From assembly GCA_902527045.1 (NCBI GenBank), contig CABZNL010000004.1:30739-94738 (forward strand): a DNA stretch of 64,000 nt. Reading direction: 5' to 3'. The position numbers and the translations under genes were made by a program. Below are positions 24,628-34,950 of the stretch, in pieces (positions within the stretch are counted from its first letter, which is position 1; every line of letters begins with the position of its first letter). The notes below the pieces were generated by a model. The model was given only the letters and a program-made list of their open reading frames with translations, did not search any database and had not been told where the DNA came from. The stretch comes from an uncultured Alphaproteobacteria bacterium. GTDB taxonomy: Bacteria > Pseudomonadota > Alphaproteobacteria > HIMB59.

Positions 24628-25262
24628 TATAAACCTTTTGTAATTAGTTTTTTTATAAATTTTTTCTTTAAATCATAGGCAAAATAACTGCTTATGATGA
24701 TAGTTGAGATATCATTATTAATGATTACATTTTCATAAAGTTGATTGTCTTTAAGAGTCTTTCCAGATTGTACAAGATCTAAAATAAAATCAGCAATTCC
24801 ATATTTTACTGCAAGCTCTATAGAACCATTTAATTTTATTGTTTCAGTTTGTATGTTTAAATCTCTAAAGTAGTTTTCAGAAATATTTTGAAATTTTGTT
24901 GCAACTTTAAATATTTTCTTCTCTGAAAAATTAACTTCTTTTTTATCTGACGCTATTGATATTCTGCACTTTCCTATATTAGTTTTCTTTAGTAGAACAA
25001 TATTTTGTGAACTATTTTCTAGAATATCATCGTATCCAACAAATCCAATATCTGCTGCCCCTAACATAATATAAGATCTAATATCTGAGGGTTTTAACTT
25101 TATGACTTTTATCTCTTTGAAATTTGTATCAAAAGTTAATTTCCTTACATTCTCGTTAAAAAAAGGTTGTTCTATTATTACACCTCTTTTAGATAGATAT
25201 TTTACAACCTTTCCTTCCAGTCTTCCTTTGGGACAAGCAATAGTTAAATTTTGATTATTCAT
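24627..25262 (-). CDS. hisG: ATP phosphoribosyltransferase (short form)
   Basis: IACPKGRLEGKVVKYL; LGAADIGFVGYDD; IADFILDLVQSGKTLKDN. Confidence 0.93.
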   Translation of the reverse strand: MNNQNLTIACPKGRLEGKVVKYLSKRGVIIEQPFFNENVRKLTFDTNFKEIKVIKLKPSDIRSYIMLGAADIGFVGYDDILENSSQNIVLLKKTNIGKCRISIASDKKEVNFSEKKIFKVATKFQNISENYFRDLNIQTETIKLNGSIELAVKYGIADFILDLVQSGKTLKDNQLYENVIINNDISTIIISSYFAYDLKKKFIKKLITKGL

Positions 25263-26515
25263 TTTTTTCTAAATATGTTTACGCCACATTTTTTTAATTT
25301 TAAATCAAAATCTTCATACCCTCTGTCTAAGTGGTAAATTCTATTTATTACAGTTGTGCCTTTAGACATCATTGCAGCTATTATAAGAGAAAAGCTAGCC
25401 CTAATATCAGTTGCCATCACTTCAGCGCCAAATAAATTCAAGGTTTTATGTATTGTCACTGTTTTTCCAATAATTGATAAATTGGCTCCAAATCTTCTAA
25501 GTTCTGGAATGTGAATAAATCTATTTTCAAATATATTTTCAATTACTCTAGATTTTATAGCAGATTTAAGTTGCGTTGCTATGAGTTGGGCTTGTAAGTC
25601 TGTAGGGTATCCAGGAAATTCTTTAGTAGAAATTTTTTTAATTGGTTTAAGTTTTTTACAATAAAATTCATAAGATGATTTAGATATCTTTTTTATTTTT
25701 AGCCCCATGTCTTGATAAATTTTTAAAGGAAAAGTTAAGTCATCTGGATTAAAGTTATTTAATCTAAGCCTCCCTTTGGTTGCCATGGTAGCTAAAATAT
25801 AGGAACCTGCCTCAATCCTGTCAGAAATGACTTTATAATCTTCAAGGTTCAATTCTTCAGCACCCTTAATAGTAATTGTTCTGTTTTTTACTTTTATATT
25901 AGCTCCACATGTGTTCAGAAAATTTATAAGATCAATTACTTCAGGCTCGATAGCACAATTTTTTAATTTACTAATACCATCTGCTAAAGTAGCTGCCATT
26001 AAGATATTTTGAGTAGCTCCAACACTTATTTTTGGAAATTTGTGATTAATTGAGTTTAGTTTATCTTTTTTTCTCTCTGCTATCACATAGCCATTTTTAA
26101 TTAAAATTTTAATGCCCATTTTCGTTAAAGCATCTAAGTGTAAATCAATTCCTCTAGTGCCAATTGAGCAACCACCTGGAAGTGCTATTTTAAATTTTTT
26201 ATATCTTGAAATAGCAGGTCCTAAAATAACAATAGAGGCTCTCATTTGACGAACATATTCATAATCAGCAGATTTTTTTTTAATGGCAGAACTCTTTACT
26301 ACAAATGTATTTTTTTGAAAATCAACACGACATCCTAAATCTTTTAAAATTGAAGCTAAGAATCTTGTATCTCTGAGATTAGGTATGTTGTTAATAAAGC
26401 AATTACCCTTGGACAACAAAGTAGATATCATAATGGGTAACGAGGCATTCTTGGAGCCTGAGATATTAATCTGTCCTTTTAAGGTTGAAGGACCTTGTAT
26501 GACTACAGTTTGCAT
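25259..26515 (-). CDS. murA: UDP-N-acetylglucosamine 1-carboxyvinyltransferase
   Basis: GSKNASLPIMISTLL; MRASIVILGP; PGGCSIGTRGIDLHL. Confidence 0.96.
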   Translation of the reverse strand: MQTVVIQGPSTLKGQINISGSKNASLPIMISTLLSKGNCFINNIPNLRDTRFLASILKDLGCRVDFQKNTFVVKSSAIKKKSADYEYVRQMRASIVILGPAISRYKKFKIALPGGCSIGTRGIDLHLDALTKMGIKILIKNGYVIAERKKDKLNSINHKFPKISVGATQNILMAATLADGISKLKNCAIEPEVIDLINFLNTCGANIKVKNRTITIKGAEELNLEDYKVISDRIEAGSYILATMATKGRLRLNNFNPDDLTFPLKIYQDMGLKIKKISKSSYEFYCKKLKPIKKISTKEFPGYPTDLQAQLIATQLKSAIKSRVIENIFENRFIHIPELRRFGANLSIIGKTVTIHKTLNLFGAEVMATDIRASFSLIIAAMMSKGTTVINRIYHLDRGYEDFDLKLKKCGVNIFRKK

Positions 26516-26519
26516 AAAT

Positions 26520-26627
26520 TTATTTTTTTAATTTTTTTCTTTTTTTTAAATTTTCCCTTAATTTCTGGGCTAATTTATCTTTTTTCAGTTGTTCAATATT
26601 TTTTCTATTAAGGTCTTGTTTCTTCAT
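26520..26627 (-). CDS. 35-aa basic conserved-looking micro-ORF upstream of murA
   Basis: Manual translation MKKQDLNRKNIEQLKKDKLAQKLRENLKKRKKLKK*; stop lies 4 bp before the murA start; absent from supplied ORF track. Confidence 0.55.
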   Translation of the reverse strand: MKKQDLNRKNIEQLKKDKLAQKLRENLKKRKKLKK

Positions 26628-26649
26628 AAATTATAACCAAATAAATTAT

Positions 26650-29229
26650 ATGATGAATTTTGAAAAATACACTAATAGTTCAAAAAAAATTATTAATTCT
26701 GCACAAAATTTGGCATTAGGTAAAAAACATCAAAAGATTGCACCTATTCATATTATAAGTGAGTTATTAAATTCTAATCATGAAATAATAATTAAAATTT
26801 TTGAGAAAATTAATATTGATAATATTAAAAAAAATATTTCTGAATTGCTTTTAAAAGAGCCAGTAAACGGCACAATCCCTAGCCAAATTTATGCCGATCC
26901 TAAATTATTAATATTATTTGAAAGTGCTGAAAAAATAGCTAAAACAAATCAAGATAGTTTTGTATCAATTGATACTTTATTTTTGAGTTGTATTAAATCA
27001 GACGATCAAATTGAAACTATATTAAAAAAAAATGGTCTGAGTCACTCATCTGTCAAATCTAAAATACAAGAATTTAGAAAAGATGGAAAATCTGACAGTG
27101 AGAACTCTGATGATAATTTTAATGCATTAGAGAAATATACTATTAACGTTACTCAAAAAGCGCAAAATAGAGAATTAGATCCTGTTATTGGAAGAGATGA
27201 AGAAATTCGAAGAACAATTCAGGTTTTATCGAGAAGAACTAAAAATAATCCAATACTAATTGGTGACCCCGGTGTGGGTAAAACTGCATTGATAGAGGGT
27301 TTAGCTCAAAGAATAGTAAACAAAGATGTTCCACGCTCATTAGAAAATAAAGTTATTCGTATACTTGACCTTGGTTTATTACTTGCTGGCGCAAAATATC
27401 GTGGAGAGTTTGAAGAGAGACTTCAAAATGTTTTAAAAGAAATTCATAAACAAAATGGCTCTATTATTTTATTTATTGATGAAATTCATACACTTGTTGG
27501 TGCTGGAAAGACAGACGGTGCGATGGATGCATCTAATATGTTAAAACCAGCATTAGCACGAGGTGAATTACATTGCGTTGGAGCCACAACACTCGATGAA
27601 TATAAAAATTACTTTGAGAAAGATGCAGCTTTGACAAGGCGCTTTCAACCAGTATTTGTTAACGAGCCCTCTTCTACCGACGCGGTAGCTATTTTGAGAG
27701 GTTTGAAAGAAAAGTATGAAATTCATCACGGGATAAGAATTAGTGACGAGGCTATTTTATCGTCAGTTCAATTGTCTGATCGTTACATCACTGACCGCTT
27801 TCTTCCTGATAAAGCAATTGATTTAATGGATGAAGCAGCAAGCAAAGTTAAAATGGAAATTGATAGTAAACCTGAAGAAATTGATCAATTAGACCGGGAT
27901 CTTATCAAGCTTCAAATGGAAAAAAACGTACTCTATAAAGAAAATGATAAAGACGCTAAAAAAAATGAGCAAATTGATAATCAAATATTAAATATACAAG
28001 AAAAACTAAATGTCCTTAATAGTACTTGGGAGTCAGAAAAAAAGATTTTAGATACAAAAAGAAATCTTAATGAAAGAATTGATCAAGCAAAAGAAGATCT
28101 TGAGAGTGCTCAAAGAACCGGGGATTTGACAAAGGCAAGCGAGCTTATGTATGGCTTACTTCCAAGTCTTGAAAAAGAATATGAGGAATTAAATCAAAAA
28201 GAGCAAGCTACTATTATAAATGAAGTAATAAACGCTGAAGATATTGCAAGTGTAGTCTCCAAATGGACAGGTATCCCCTTAGAAAAACTTATTGGTGGAG
28301 AAAAAGATAAATTAATAAATATTGAAAAACTTTTAGAAAAAAGGGTCATTGGACAACAAGATGCCATTGAGAAAGTCTCTAAAGCTATTAAGATTTCAAA
28401 AGCAGGTCTTCAAGATCCAGATAAGCCCCTTGGTTCTTTTCTTTTTCTAGGTCCAACTGGTGTTGGAAAGACGGAATTATCGAAAGCTTTAGCTGAATAC
28501 GTTTTTGATAACGAAAAACAAATGCTGAGGCTTGATATGTCTGAATATATGGAAAAACACTCTGTAAGTAAGTTAATAGGTTCTCCTCCAGGTTATGTTG
28601 GTTACGATGATGGAGGAAAACTTACAGACTCTGTTAGAAGGCGACCTTATCAAGTAATCTTATTTGATGAAATTGAAAAAGCACACCCAGATGTATTTAA
28701 TATATTATTACAAATTCTTGATGATGGTAGGTTAACTGACTCAAAAGGTAAAATAGTTAATTTTAAAAATACACTTATTGTTATGACATCCAATATTGGT
28801 GCACAAATACCTATTGATGATAATTTTGACTATACTACTAAGAAAAATTTAGCTCTCGAAGAGCTTAAAAATCATTTTCGATTAGAATTTTTAAATAGAA
28901 TTGATGAGATAATTTTATTTAATAAATTAACAAAAGAAAACATAAGTTCGATTTTAAATAATCAAATTCAATTAATTGAAAAAAGAATTTCCTCTAAAGG
29001 AATATCTATCGGTTTTACCGATGAAGCCTTTGAATATCTTAAAGATAAGGGTTTTGATCCATTGTTTGGTGCAAGGCCTTTAAAAAGACTATTACAAGAT
29101 GAGGTTTTAAATCCTCTATCTGAGGTAATATTAGATATTGGTGAGAATATTCCAGATAAATTAATTTTTACTAAAGATAAATATGGGTTAGCAGTTGCTA
29201 ATAAAAACCTCAAGGTTTTGAGATCATAA
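26650..29229 (+). CDS. clpB: Clp ATPase chaperone with two AAA+ domains (ClpB/ClpA-like)
   Basis: Two Walker A motifs ([37 protein letters not shown]), coiled middle domain, Clp N domain. Confidence 0.85.
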   Translation: MMNFEKYTNSSKKIINSAQNLALGKKHQKIAPIHIISELLNSNHEIIIKIFEKINIDNIKKNISELLLKEPVNGTIPSQIYADPKLLILFESAEKIAKTNQDSFVSIDTLFLSCIKSDDQIETILKKNGLSHSSVKSKIQEFRKDGKSDSENSDDNFNALEKYTINVTQKAQNRELDPVIGRDEEIRRTIQVLSRRTKNNPILIGDPGVGKTALIEGLAQRIVNKDVPRSLENKVIRILDLGLLLAGAKYRGEFEERLQNVLKEIHKQNGSIILFIDEIHTLVGAGKTDGAMDASNMLKPALARGELHCVGATTLDEYKNYFEKDAALTRRFQPVFVNEPSSTDAVAILRGLKEKYEIHHGIRISDEAILSSVQLSDRYITDRFLPDKAIDLMDEAASKVKMEIDSKPEEIDQLDRDLIKLQMEKNVLYKENDKDAKKNEQIDNQILNIQEKLNVLNSTWESEKKILDTKRNLNERIDQAKEDLESAQRTGDLTKASELMYGLLPSLEKEYEELNQKEQATIINEVINAEDIASVVSKWTGIPLEKLIGGEKDKLINIEKLLEKRVIGQQDAIEKVSKAIKISKAGLQDPDKPLGSFLFLGPTGVGKTELSKALAEYVFDNEKQMLRLDMSEYMEKHSVSKLIGSPPGYVGYDDGGKLTDSVRRRPYQVILFDEIEKAHPDVFNILLQILDDGRLTDSKGKIVNFKNTLIVMTSNIGAQIPIDDNFDYTTKKNLALEELKNHFRLEFLNRIDEIILFNKLTKENISSILNNQIQLIEKRISSKGISIGFTDEAFEYLKDKGFDPLFGARPLKRLLQDEVLNPLSEVILDIGENIPDKLIFTKDKYGLAVANKNLKVLRS

Positions 29230-29264
29230 CTTTCAACTTAATATAAAATTAGTATAATTAATAA

Positions 29265-29357
29265 ATGAAGTGGATATTTTTAATTGGAGCTTTCGCTTTA
29301 ATTTTCTTTGTTTTGTATCTTTCCGTAATGACCATAAGAAAAATTAGAAAAAAATAA
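29265..29357 (+). CDS. 30-aa single-TM micro-ORF
   Basis: Manual translation MKWIFLIGAFALIFFVLYLSVMTIRKIRKK*; not in ORF track; lies between clpB and a membrane-protein ORF. Confidence 0.45.
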   Translation: MKWIFLIGAFALIFFVLYLSVMTIRKIRKK

Positions 29358-29360
29358 TTT

Positions 29361-29774
29361 TTGGACATTTTTTTTTCAGACTCTTTATATAACACAAAAA
29401 TTTTTTTAGTTTCTTCTATTTTAACAATTATTTTTTTTTTACTTCTCTTGACGAGAAAAATTTATAAGAAAAAATTAACTATTTCAAATTTATCAATCTA
29501 TTCCTCATTTTTTTTATTATTAATTACTTTATCTAGTCTGTTAGTTGCAAATTTTTTTGGGAAATTTACATATGTCTTATTTATAGCTGCAACAATTACG
29601 GTTATTTACTCTGAAATAAGCTTTCTTTTAGGGAAATATTTCTTTCCAAACTTTGTTAGTGAAAATATATCTAAAGAAATAATTTATATGTTCAGCTTTA
29701 TTGTTTTTATAAATGCTGGTTATTTTACCTTTATGTTGATCTTGGATATTTTAAAAGCAGAAACAGTGTTCTAA
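29361..29774 (+). CDS. hypothetical multi-TM membrane protein
   Basis: ORF with about four hydrophobic segments; TTG start. Confidence 0.6.
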   Translation: MDIFFSDSLYNTKIFLVSSILTIIFFLLLLTRKIYKKKLTISNLSIYSSFFLLLITLSSLLVANFFGKFTYVLFIAATITVIYSEISFLLGKYFFPNFVSENISKEIIYMFSFIVFINAGYFTFMLILDILKAETVF

Positions 29775-29775
29775 A

Positions 29776-29958
29776 ATGAAGGTAATTACATTAGAAGTTG
29801 GAAACACTTCGTGGTGGAAAAATAGAAAATATAGAAGAGAAGCAGCTAATAAATTGAAGGAATTAAGACTGAAATATAAAAGAATTAAACTTTTAAAAAA
29901 GTATAGAGCTCAAGATGCAAATACTATTATTTATGCTGACTATAAGATTATAAAATAA
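29776..29958 (+). CDS. small basic hypothetical protein (60 aa)
   Basis: ORF only; immediately follows previous gene. Confidence 0.5.
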   Translation: MKVITLEVGNTSWWKNRKYRREAANKLKELRLKYKRIKLLKKYRAQDANTIIYADYKIIK

Positions 29959-29961
29959 ATA

Positions 29962-30699
29962 TTACTTAGATAATTTTATAAAAATATCGCCCATACCAGA
30001 AATTAATTCTTCTTCTTTGGTATTATTTCTGACATTACATTGTTCGCCAACAACAGGATGACTGTTTATGGCTAAAAGATCACCACTACTGCAACTATTG
30101 GGATTATGTAAAAAACCAATAACCATTTTTCCATCAACTGCAAACACTTGATCCTTATTCATTTCTTCGCCATTGCAAAAATAATCTCGATTCACTTCTA
30201 GGGGAAATTCCTCTTTACCGCAGGGATTATCAATTGTCATAACAGTAAATTGCTCTTCAGCACCTTTAAAAATATGTGAGATATTCATGGCCTTTGCATA
30301 CTTCATTGAGTCACAAGTACAGGGCCAACAGCAGCGATACATATACCCACAAATTTTATTATTAGTTGACTCTTCAAACATACTGATAAAATCTGGAGCA
30401 GAACCAGGTCGAATGAGCGAACCAGATACTGGGCAATATCGCTTATTGAATTCCACAAAATCATTAAAATTGAGGTCTTGATCAATAAGATACTTAAAAA
30501 ACTTTGGTCCCGCAGCATTTCTATTACCGTCTGGAAACATATCTCCCCAATTAACTCTCAATGTCTCATAGTAATATTCCTCATTTTTGATCGTATTTTC
30601 ATTAGCCTGTAATGTGCTAAGAAAAATTGTGATAAATAATGAAACGATAATGGTAGCTAGAAAATTATAAAATTTAGTAGAAAACTGAGCAAATTGCAT
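29962..30699 (-). CDS. hypothetical exported cysteine-rich protein
   Basis: N-terminal signal/TM segment; CGYMYRCCWPCTCDSMKYAKA cysteine cluster. Confidence 0.7.
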   Translation of the reverse strand: MQFAQFSTKFYNFLATIIVSLFITIFLSTLQANENTIKNEEYYYETLRVNWGDMFPDGNRNAAGPKFFKYLIDQDLNFNDFVEFNKRYCPVSGSLIRPGSAPDFISMFEESTNNKICGYMYRCCWPCTCDSMKYAKAMNISHIFKGAEEQFTVMTIDNPCGKEEFPLEVNRDYFCNGEEMNKDQVFAVDGKMVIGFLHNPNSCSSGDLLAINSHPVVGEQCNVRNNTKEEELISGMGDIFIKLSK

Positions 30700-30742
30700 A
30701 TGTCCTAATTACACAAGTGTTTGAAATCTAGATCATAGGATA

Positions 30743-32194
30743 TTGAGTAATAAATGTATGAAGCTTGTTAAACTTACATATTTTTTATTATTTGTTTTTT
30801 ATTCTATGTCGTCATTTGCTGAAAAAAGTTTTTTTAAAGATATAAGTAAACTTCTTCCTGACCAAAAACCAAGATTGAGCTATGGTGTTGCAGTTACTGA
30901 TTTTGATAATGATGGGGCAGATGAGTTTATAGTCACAGGTTTTGGATATGAAAATCTCGCTCTAGGTTACAATGGAAAAAGTCTTCAAAATAAAATTAAA
31001 GAAAATGTTTTTAGCGACTTCAACAGGTCTACTATAGGAGTTGCTGCATGCGATATCGATAAAGACGGTCACGAAGAAATATATTTTTTGAACACTGATA
31101 CATACAGTGGCCAAAAAATGTACTCTGATAGATTGTTAAAACTTGTAGATAAAAATATTGAGGACTTGTTTGAAAAAGACATTAATCAAGACGAATTAAA
31201 CTTAACTGCTGGTCGATCAGTTGTTTGTGTTGATAGAGAGGGCAAAGGTAACTACGGAATTTATGTTGCAAACTACGGTGGCCCTACTCGATTTTACGAA
31301 TATATAGATAACAGAGTGGTAGACTTAGCTGAAAGTCTCAAGTTAGATGAAATAACAGGCGGAAGGGCTGTAGTTGCTGGGCACATAATATCTGATCAAA
31401 TGGATATTTTTGCAGCCAATGAAAGAGGTCCAAATTTTTTATATTTTAATAAAAAAGGAAAATTTTTGGATGTTGCAGGTCAAATGAATGTGAGAGATAT
31501 TTATCAAAATGGTCGAGGCACAGCATTGTCTGATATCTTGTACAGAGGTAGGCTTGATATTCTAAATGGTAATTGGGGCGGTTATCACAGAGCGTATGTT
31601 TATGATGACTACAAATTTAAAGATATAGCTGTTCCCTCTTTTGATGAACCTTCAAGAATAAGAACAGTGATTTCTGCAGATTTCGATAATGATGGTTACG
31701 ATGAAGTATTTTTAAATAATATCGGTGAACCCAATAAATTATTCAAAATAGTTGAAAATGGTGTGTTTCAGGAAATTAAACTTAACAATGCTTTAGAGCC
31801 AAAAGGGCTTGGAACTGGCGCTGCGGTTGCTGATATAGATAATGATGGTGTACTTGAGCTTCTTATTTCACATGGTGAGTCTGGATTACAACCACTCTCA
31901 TTATTTAAATTTAATTCAGCAGAAAAAACATCTTATTTGAGGATAAGACCTTTAAATATGCATGGGGCACCTGCAAGAGGGGCAACAGTTACGCTAATAA
32001 CAAATAAAAGAGAGCACTCTAAAACAATTGATGCTGGATCTGGTTATCTTTGTCAAATGGAGCCAGTAGCTCACTATGGGATAAGAGAAAATGAATCTGA
32101 ATTTAAATTTAAAGTTAAATGGACTAACGGCGATGAGAATTTGTTTGATGTGAAAAATCTAAATGAAACAATCATCGTAAGACAATCATTATGA
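30743..32194 (+). CDS. secreted FG-GAP/VCBS repeat protein with C-terminal ASPIC/UnbV (CRTAC1-like) domain
   Basis: Repeated DFDNDG/DIDKDG/DIDNDG Ca-binding motifs; LRIRPLNMHGAPARGATVTL...IDAGSGYLCQ ASPIC/UnbV-like region. Confidence 0.85.
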   Translation: MSNKCMKLVKLTYFLLFVFYSMSSFAEKSFFKDISKLLPDQKPRLSYGVAVTDFDNDGADEFIVTGFGYENLALGYNGKSLQNKIKENVFSDFNRSTIGVAACDIDKDGHEEIYFLNTDTYSGQKMYSDRLLKLVDKNIEDLFEKDINQDELNLTAGRSVVCVDREGKGNYGIYVANYGGPTRFYEYIDNRVVDLAESLKLDEITGGRAVVAGHIISDQMDIFAANERGPNFLYFNKKGKFLDVAGQMNVRDIYQNGRGTALSDILYRGRLDILNGNWGGYHRAYVYDDYKFKDIAVPSFDEPSRIRTVISADFDNDGYDEVFLNNIGEPNKLFKIVENGVFQEIKLNNALEPKGLGTGAAVADIDNDGVLELLISHGESGLQPLSLFKFNSAEKTSYLRIRPLNMHGAPARGATVTLITNKREHSKTIDAGSGYLCQMEPVAHYGIRENESEFKFKVKWTNGDENLFDVKNLNETIIVRQSL

Positions 32195-32658
32195 CCAAAA
32201 TTTTTTCAATAACTTTATTATTTATATTCTCTTTTTTAAATGCCAGCGAAAGAAATATTGTTGACTCAATATCTGAGAATGAGAGATTGCAAAAATTAAA
32301 TGAACTTGTTATTGCTTCTCAACTTTCAAATAATTTATTAGATTATGAAAATTTGACATTATTTGCACCTTTAGATGATGCCTTTGCTGCTTTAAGTGCA
32401 AAAACCTACTATGGATATCTAAAAGAAAAAAATAAAGATCAACTTCAAAGTTTAATTAAATTTCATTTTGTTGAAGGCGAATTCACTACTGAAAATGTTG
32501 AAGATACAATCAACACAAAGTCAATTAATGGTTTAGATTTAGAAATTAAAAAAACTAATGGGATTTTATATGTGAATGGTGCTGAAGTTGTAGAGTCAGA
32601 TATTAAGTTTTCTAATGGTATTATTCATTTAACTAATAGAGTATTAATACCTAAGTAA
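32191..32658 (+). CDS. fasciclin (FAS1) domain exported protein
   Basis: NLTLFAPLDDAFAALS ... GLDLEIKKTNGILYVNGAEVVESDIKFSNGIIHLTNRVLIP. Confidence 0.88.
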   Translation: MTKIFSITLLFIFSFLNASERNIVDSISENERLQKLNELVIASQLSNNLLDYENLTLFAPLDDAFAALSAKTYYGYLKEKNKDQLQSLIKFHFVEGEFTTENVEDTINTKSINGLDLEIKKTNGILYVNGAEVVESDIKFSNGIIHLTNRVLIPK

Positions 32659-32670
32659 AACTTCGAACCA

Positions 32671-34116
32671 CTAATCATCAACAACCATTGTATCTTTTGA
32701 GCCACCGCCCTGTGAGCTATTTACAATAGTGCTACCTTTTTTCAAAGCGACCCGAGTTAAACCGCCCATAGTCACGTAAGTTTCCTTGCCAGATAAAATA
32801 AACGGCCTTAAGTCTTGATGCCTTGGCTCCATACTACTTCCTTGAAGTGTAGGAGTGGTTGATAAAATTTCCAAAGGTTGAGCTATATAGTTTCTTGGGC
32901 TATGCATAATCTTTCTGGTATATGTATCCCTTTCTGATTTTGTAGCTTTAGGCCCAACTAATATTCCGTAGCCACCAGAGCCGTCAGCAGGTTTTACAAT
33001 CATTTTTGACAAATTAGCTATGACATGATCTCTTTGTTTTTTATTATTACATAAAAAAGTTTCTACTTGATTAAGTTTAGGCTCTTCATCTAAATAATAT
33101 TTAATCATTTTTGGAACATAAGAATAAATGACTTTATCATCAGCAACGCCACTACCTGGGGCATTGATCAGACCTACATTTCCTTTTCTATAGGATTTGT
33201 ACAAGCCAGCAACCCCCAAGAGTGACTCTTTGAAGAAAGTTTTAGGGTCTAAAAAAGTATCATCAATTCTTCTGTATATGCAATCTACTCTTAGTCCCCC
33301 TTTAACTGTCTTCACATAAACTTTATCATCTTCTACATACAAATCCTTACCTTCAACCAATGCAACTCCCATTTGCTGAGCTAAAAAAGAGTGTTCAAAA
33401 TACGCAGAATTGTAAACTCCGGGAGTTAATACAACCATTGTTGGAGTATTTTTTTTATAAGGAATGGCATCTACCATGCAATGATATAACCTATTGCAAT
33501 ATTGATTGATGGAGGAAACTCTATAGCGAGTAAACAACTCAGGGAAAACTTCTCCCATTACCATTCTGTTCTCTAACATATATGATACGCCTGAGGGTAC
33601 CCTCAAATTATCCTCTAAAACTAAAAACTCCCCCTTTATATTTCTTATTAAATCTATTCCAGAGATATGAGACCAAATTTTTCTTTTAGGTTTGAAACCT
33701 TCGCATTGTTTTAAATAATTTTTTGAGTCAAAAACTAATTCGTAGGGTAATACCTTGTCTTTAAAAATTTTTTTATCATTATAAACATCGTTGATAAAAA
33801 TATTCAATGCCTTACATCTTTGAATTAGCCCTTTTCTTACTTTCAACCATTGTGTCCTTAATATTATTCTTGGTATAATATCTAATGGCCATTTTTTTTC
33901 TTCTGCAGCATTTTTATCAGCAGAGTAAACTTTGAAATTAATGCCTCTGGAACTGATAGTACTCTGGCAATTTTTTTCAATTTTAATTAAATCTTTACTT
34001 GAATAACTATTTAATATTTTTGAAATTACTTTTGCTTCTTTTCTGAGTTTTCTATCGGGTGTAAGATACTCATCATAACTATTTTTAGAGTTGTAATTAT
34101 CCCAACTTATAGACAC
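32671..34116 (-). CDS. circularly permuted ATP-grasp type 2 family protein (DUF404/DUF407)
   Basis: VLEDNLRVPSGVSYMLENR, KPADGSGGYGILVGP, C-terminal SSQGGGSKDTMVVDD. Confidence 0.9.
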   Translation of the reverse strand: MSISWDNYNSKNSYDEYLTPDRKLRKEAKVISKILNSYSSKDLIKIEKNCQSTISSRGINFKVYSADKNAAEEKKWPLDIIPRIILRTQWLKVRKGLIQRCKALNIFINDVYNDKKIFKDKVLPYELVFDSKNYLKQCEGFKPKRKIWSHISGIDLIRNIKGEFLVLEDNLRVPSGVSYMLENRMVMGEVFPELFTRYRVSSINQYCNRLYHCMVDAIPYKKNTPTMVVLTPGVYNSAYFEHSFLAQQMGVALVEGKDLYVEDDKVYVKTVKGGLRVDCIYRRIDDTFLDPKTFFKESLLGVAGLYKSYRKGNVGLINAPGSGVADDKVIYSYVPKMIKYYLDEEPKLNQVETFLCNNKKQRDHVIANLSKMIVKPADGSGGYGILVGPKATKSERDTYTRKIMHSPRNYIAQPLEILSTTPTLQGSSMEPRHQDLRPFILSGKETYVTMGGLTRVALKKGSTIVNSSQGGGSKDTMVVDD

Positions 34117-34221
34117 ATTGATAAAATACAGTAATTGAGAGTTACTGGTTATGCATTGTTTAGATTGCTAATATGTAAATATTCGTTTGTATTTATTTGA
34201 AATAAGCTATTTAATTGATTA

Positions 34222-34947
34222 ATGACTTATTGTGTGGGCATTAAGGTTAATGAAGGAATGGTTTTCGCATCTGACAGAAGAACTAATGCAGGACTTGATA
34301 ATTACAATTCATACTCAAAAATGTATGTGCACAATGGTATTGATAGAAATATTATTATTTTAACATCAGGAAATTTAGCCACATCTCAAGCTGTTTTTAA
34401 TTCAATAAACAAAGATTTAGAAGACCCCATCAACGGAAATAGCCTAAATAATCTTTATAACCTCAATGAAATTGCTAAATATATTGGAAGATTAACTGTC
34501 CAACACTCTTCTCCAGATGGTATAAATCAAGTAACTTTAGAGCTTGGATCAACGTTTATCGTAGGAGGACATATTAAAGATCAAGACTCTGATCTTTATT
34601 TAGTTTATCCACAAGGAAATTTTATTAAATCAAGTGATTTTAAACCTTATCTTGTAATTGGTGAAATAAAATATGGTAAGCCAATCTTAGATAGAGTTGT
34701 TAAGTCTGATACTTTTCTAGGAGATGCCGCAAGATGTGCACTGATAAGTATGGACAGCACTATGAAGGCAGACTTGTCTGTTGGACCTCCTATTGATTTA
34801 GTGGTCTACAAAAACAATATGTCAAAGATTGTTTATCAACAATCTTTAGAAGTCAGTGATGATGATTATCAATACATATCTAAGCAATGGGAAAAAGGAA
34901 TATTTGAAATTTTTAAATCTTTTGATCGTTTTAAATGGGAAGATTAA
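34222..34947 (+). CDS. Anbu-type proteasome-like peptidase
   Basis: MTYCVGIKVNEGMVFASDRRTNAGLDNYNSYSKM, Ntn-hydrolase proteasome-type fold; divergent from ATP-grasp gene. Confidence 0.88.
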   Translation: MTYCVGIKVNEGMVFASDRRTNAGLDNYNSYSKMYVHNGIDRNIIILTSGNLATSQAVFNSINKDLEDPINGNSLNNLYNLNEIAKYIGRLTVQHSSPDGINQVTLELGSTFIVGGHIKDQDSDLYLVYPQGNFIKSSDFKPYLVIGEIKYGKPILDRVVKSDTFLGDAARCALISMDSTMKADLSVGPPIDLVVYKNNMSKIVYQQSLEVSDDDYQYISKQWEKGIFEIFKSFDRFKWED

Positions 34948-34950
34948 CTT

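Noticed and set aside
30287-30518. ORFs 30287-30481 (+) and 30303-30518 (-) inside the Cys-rich exported protein gene
   Set aside because: Overlap a longer ORF with signal peptide; no start context or family evidence.
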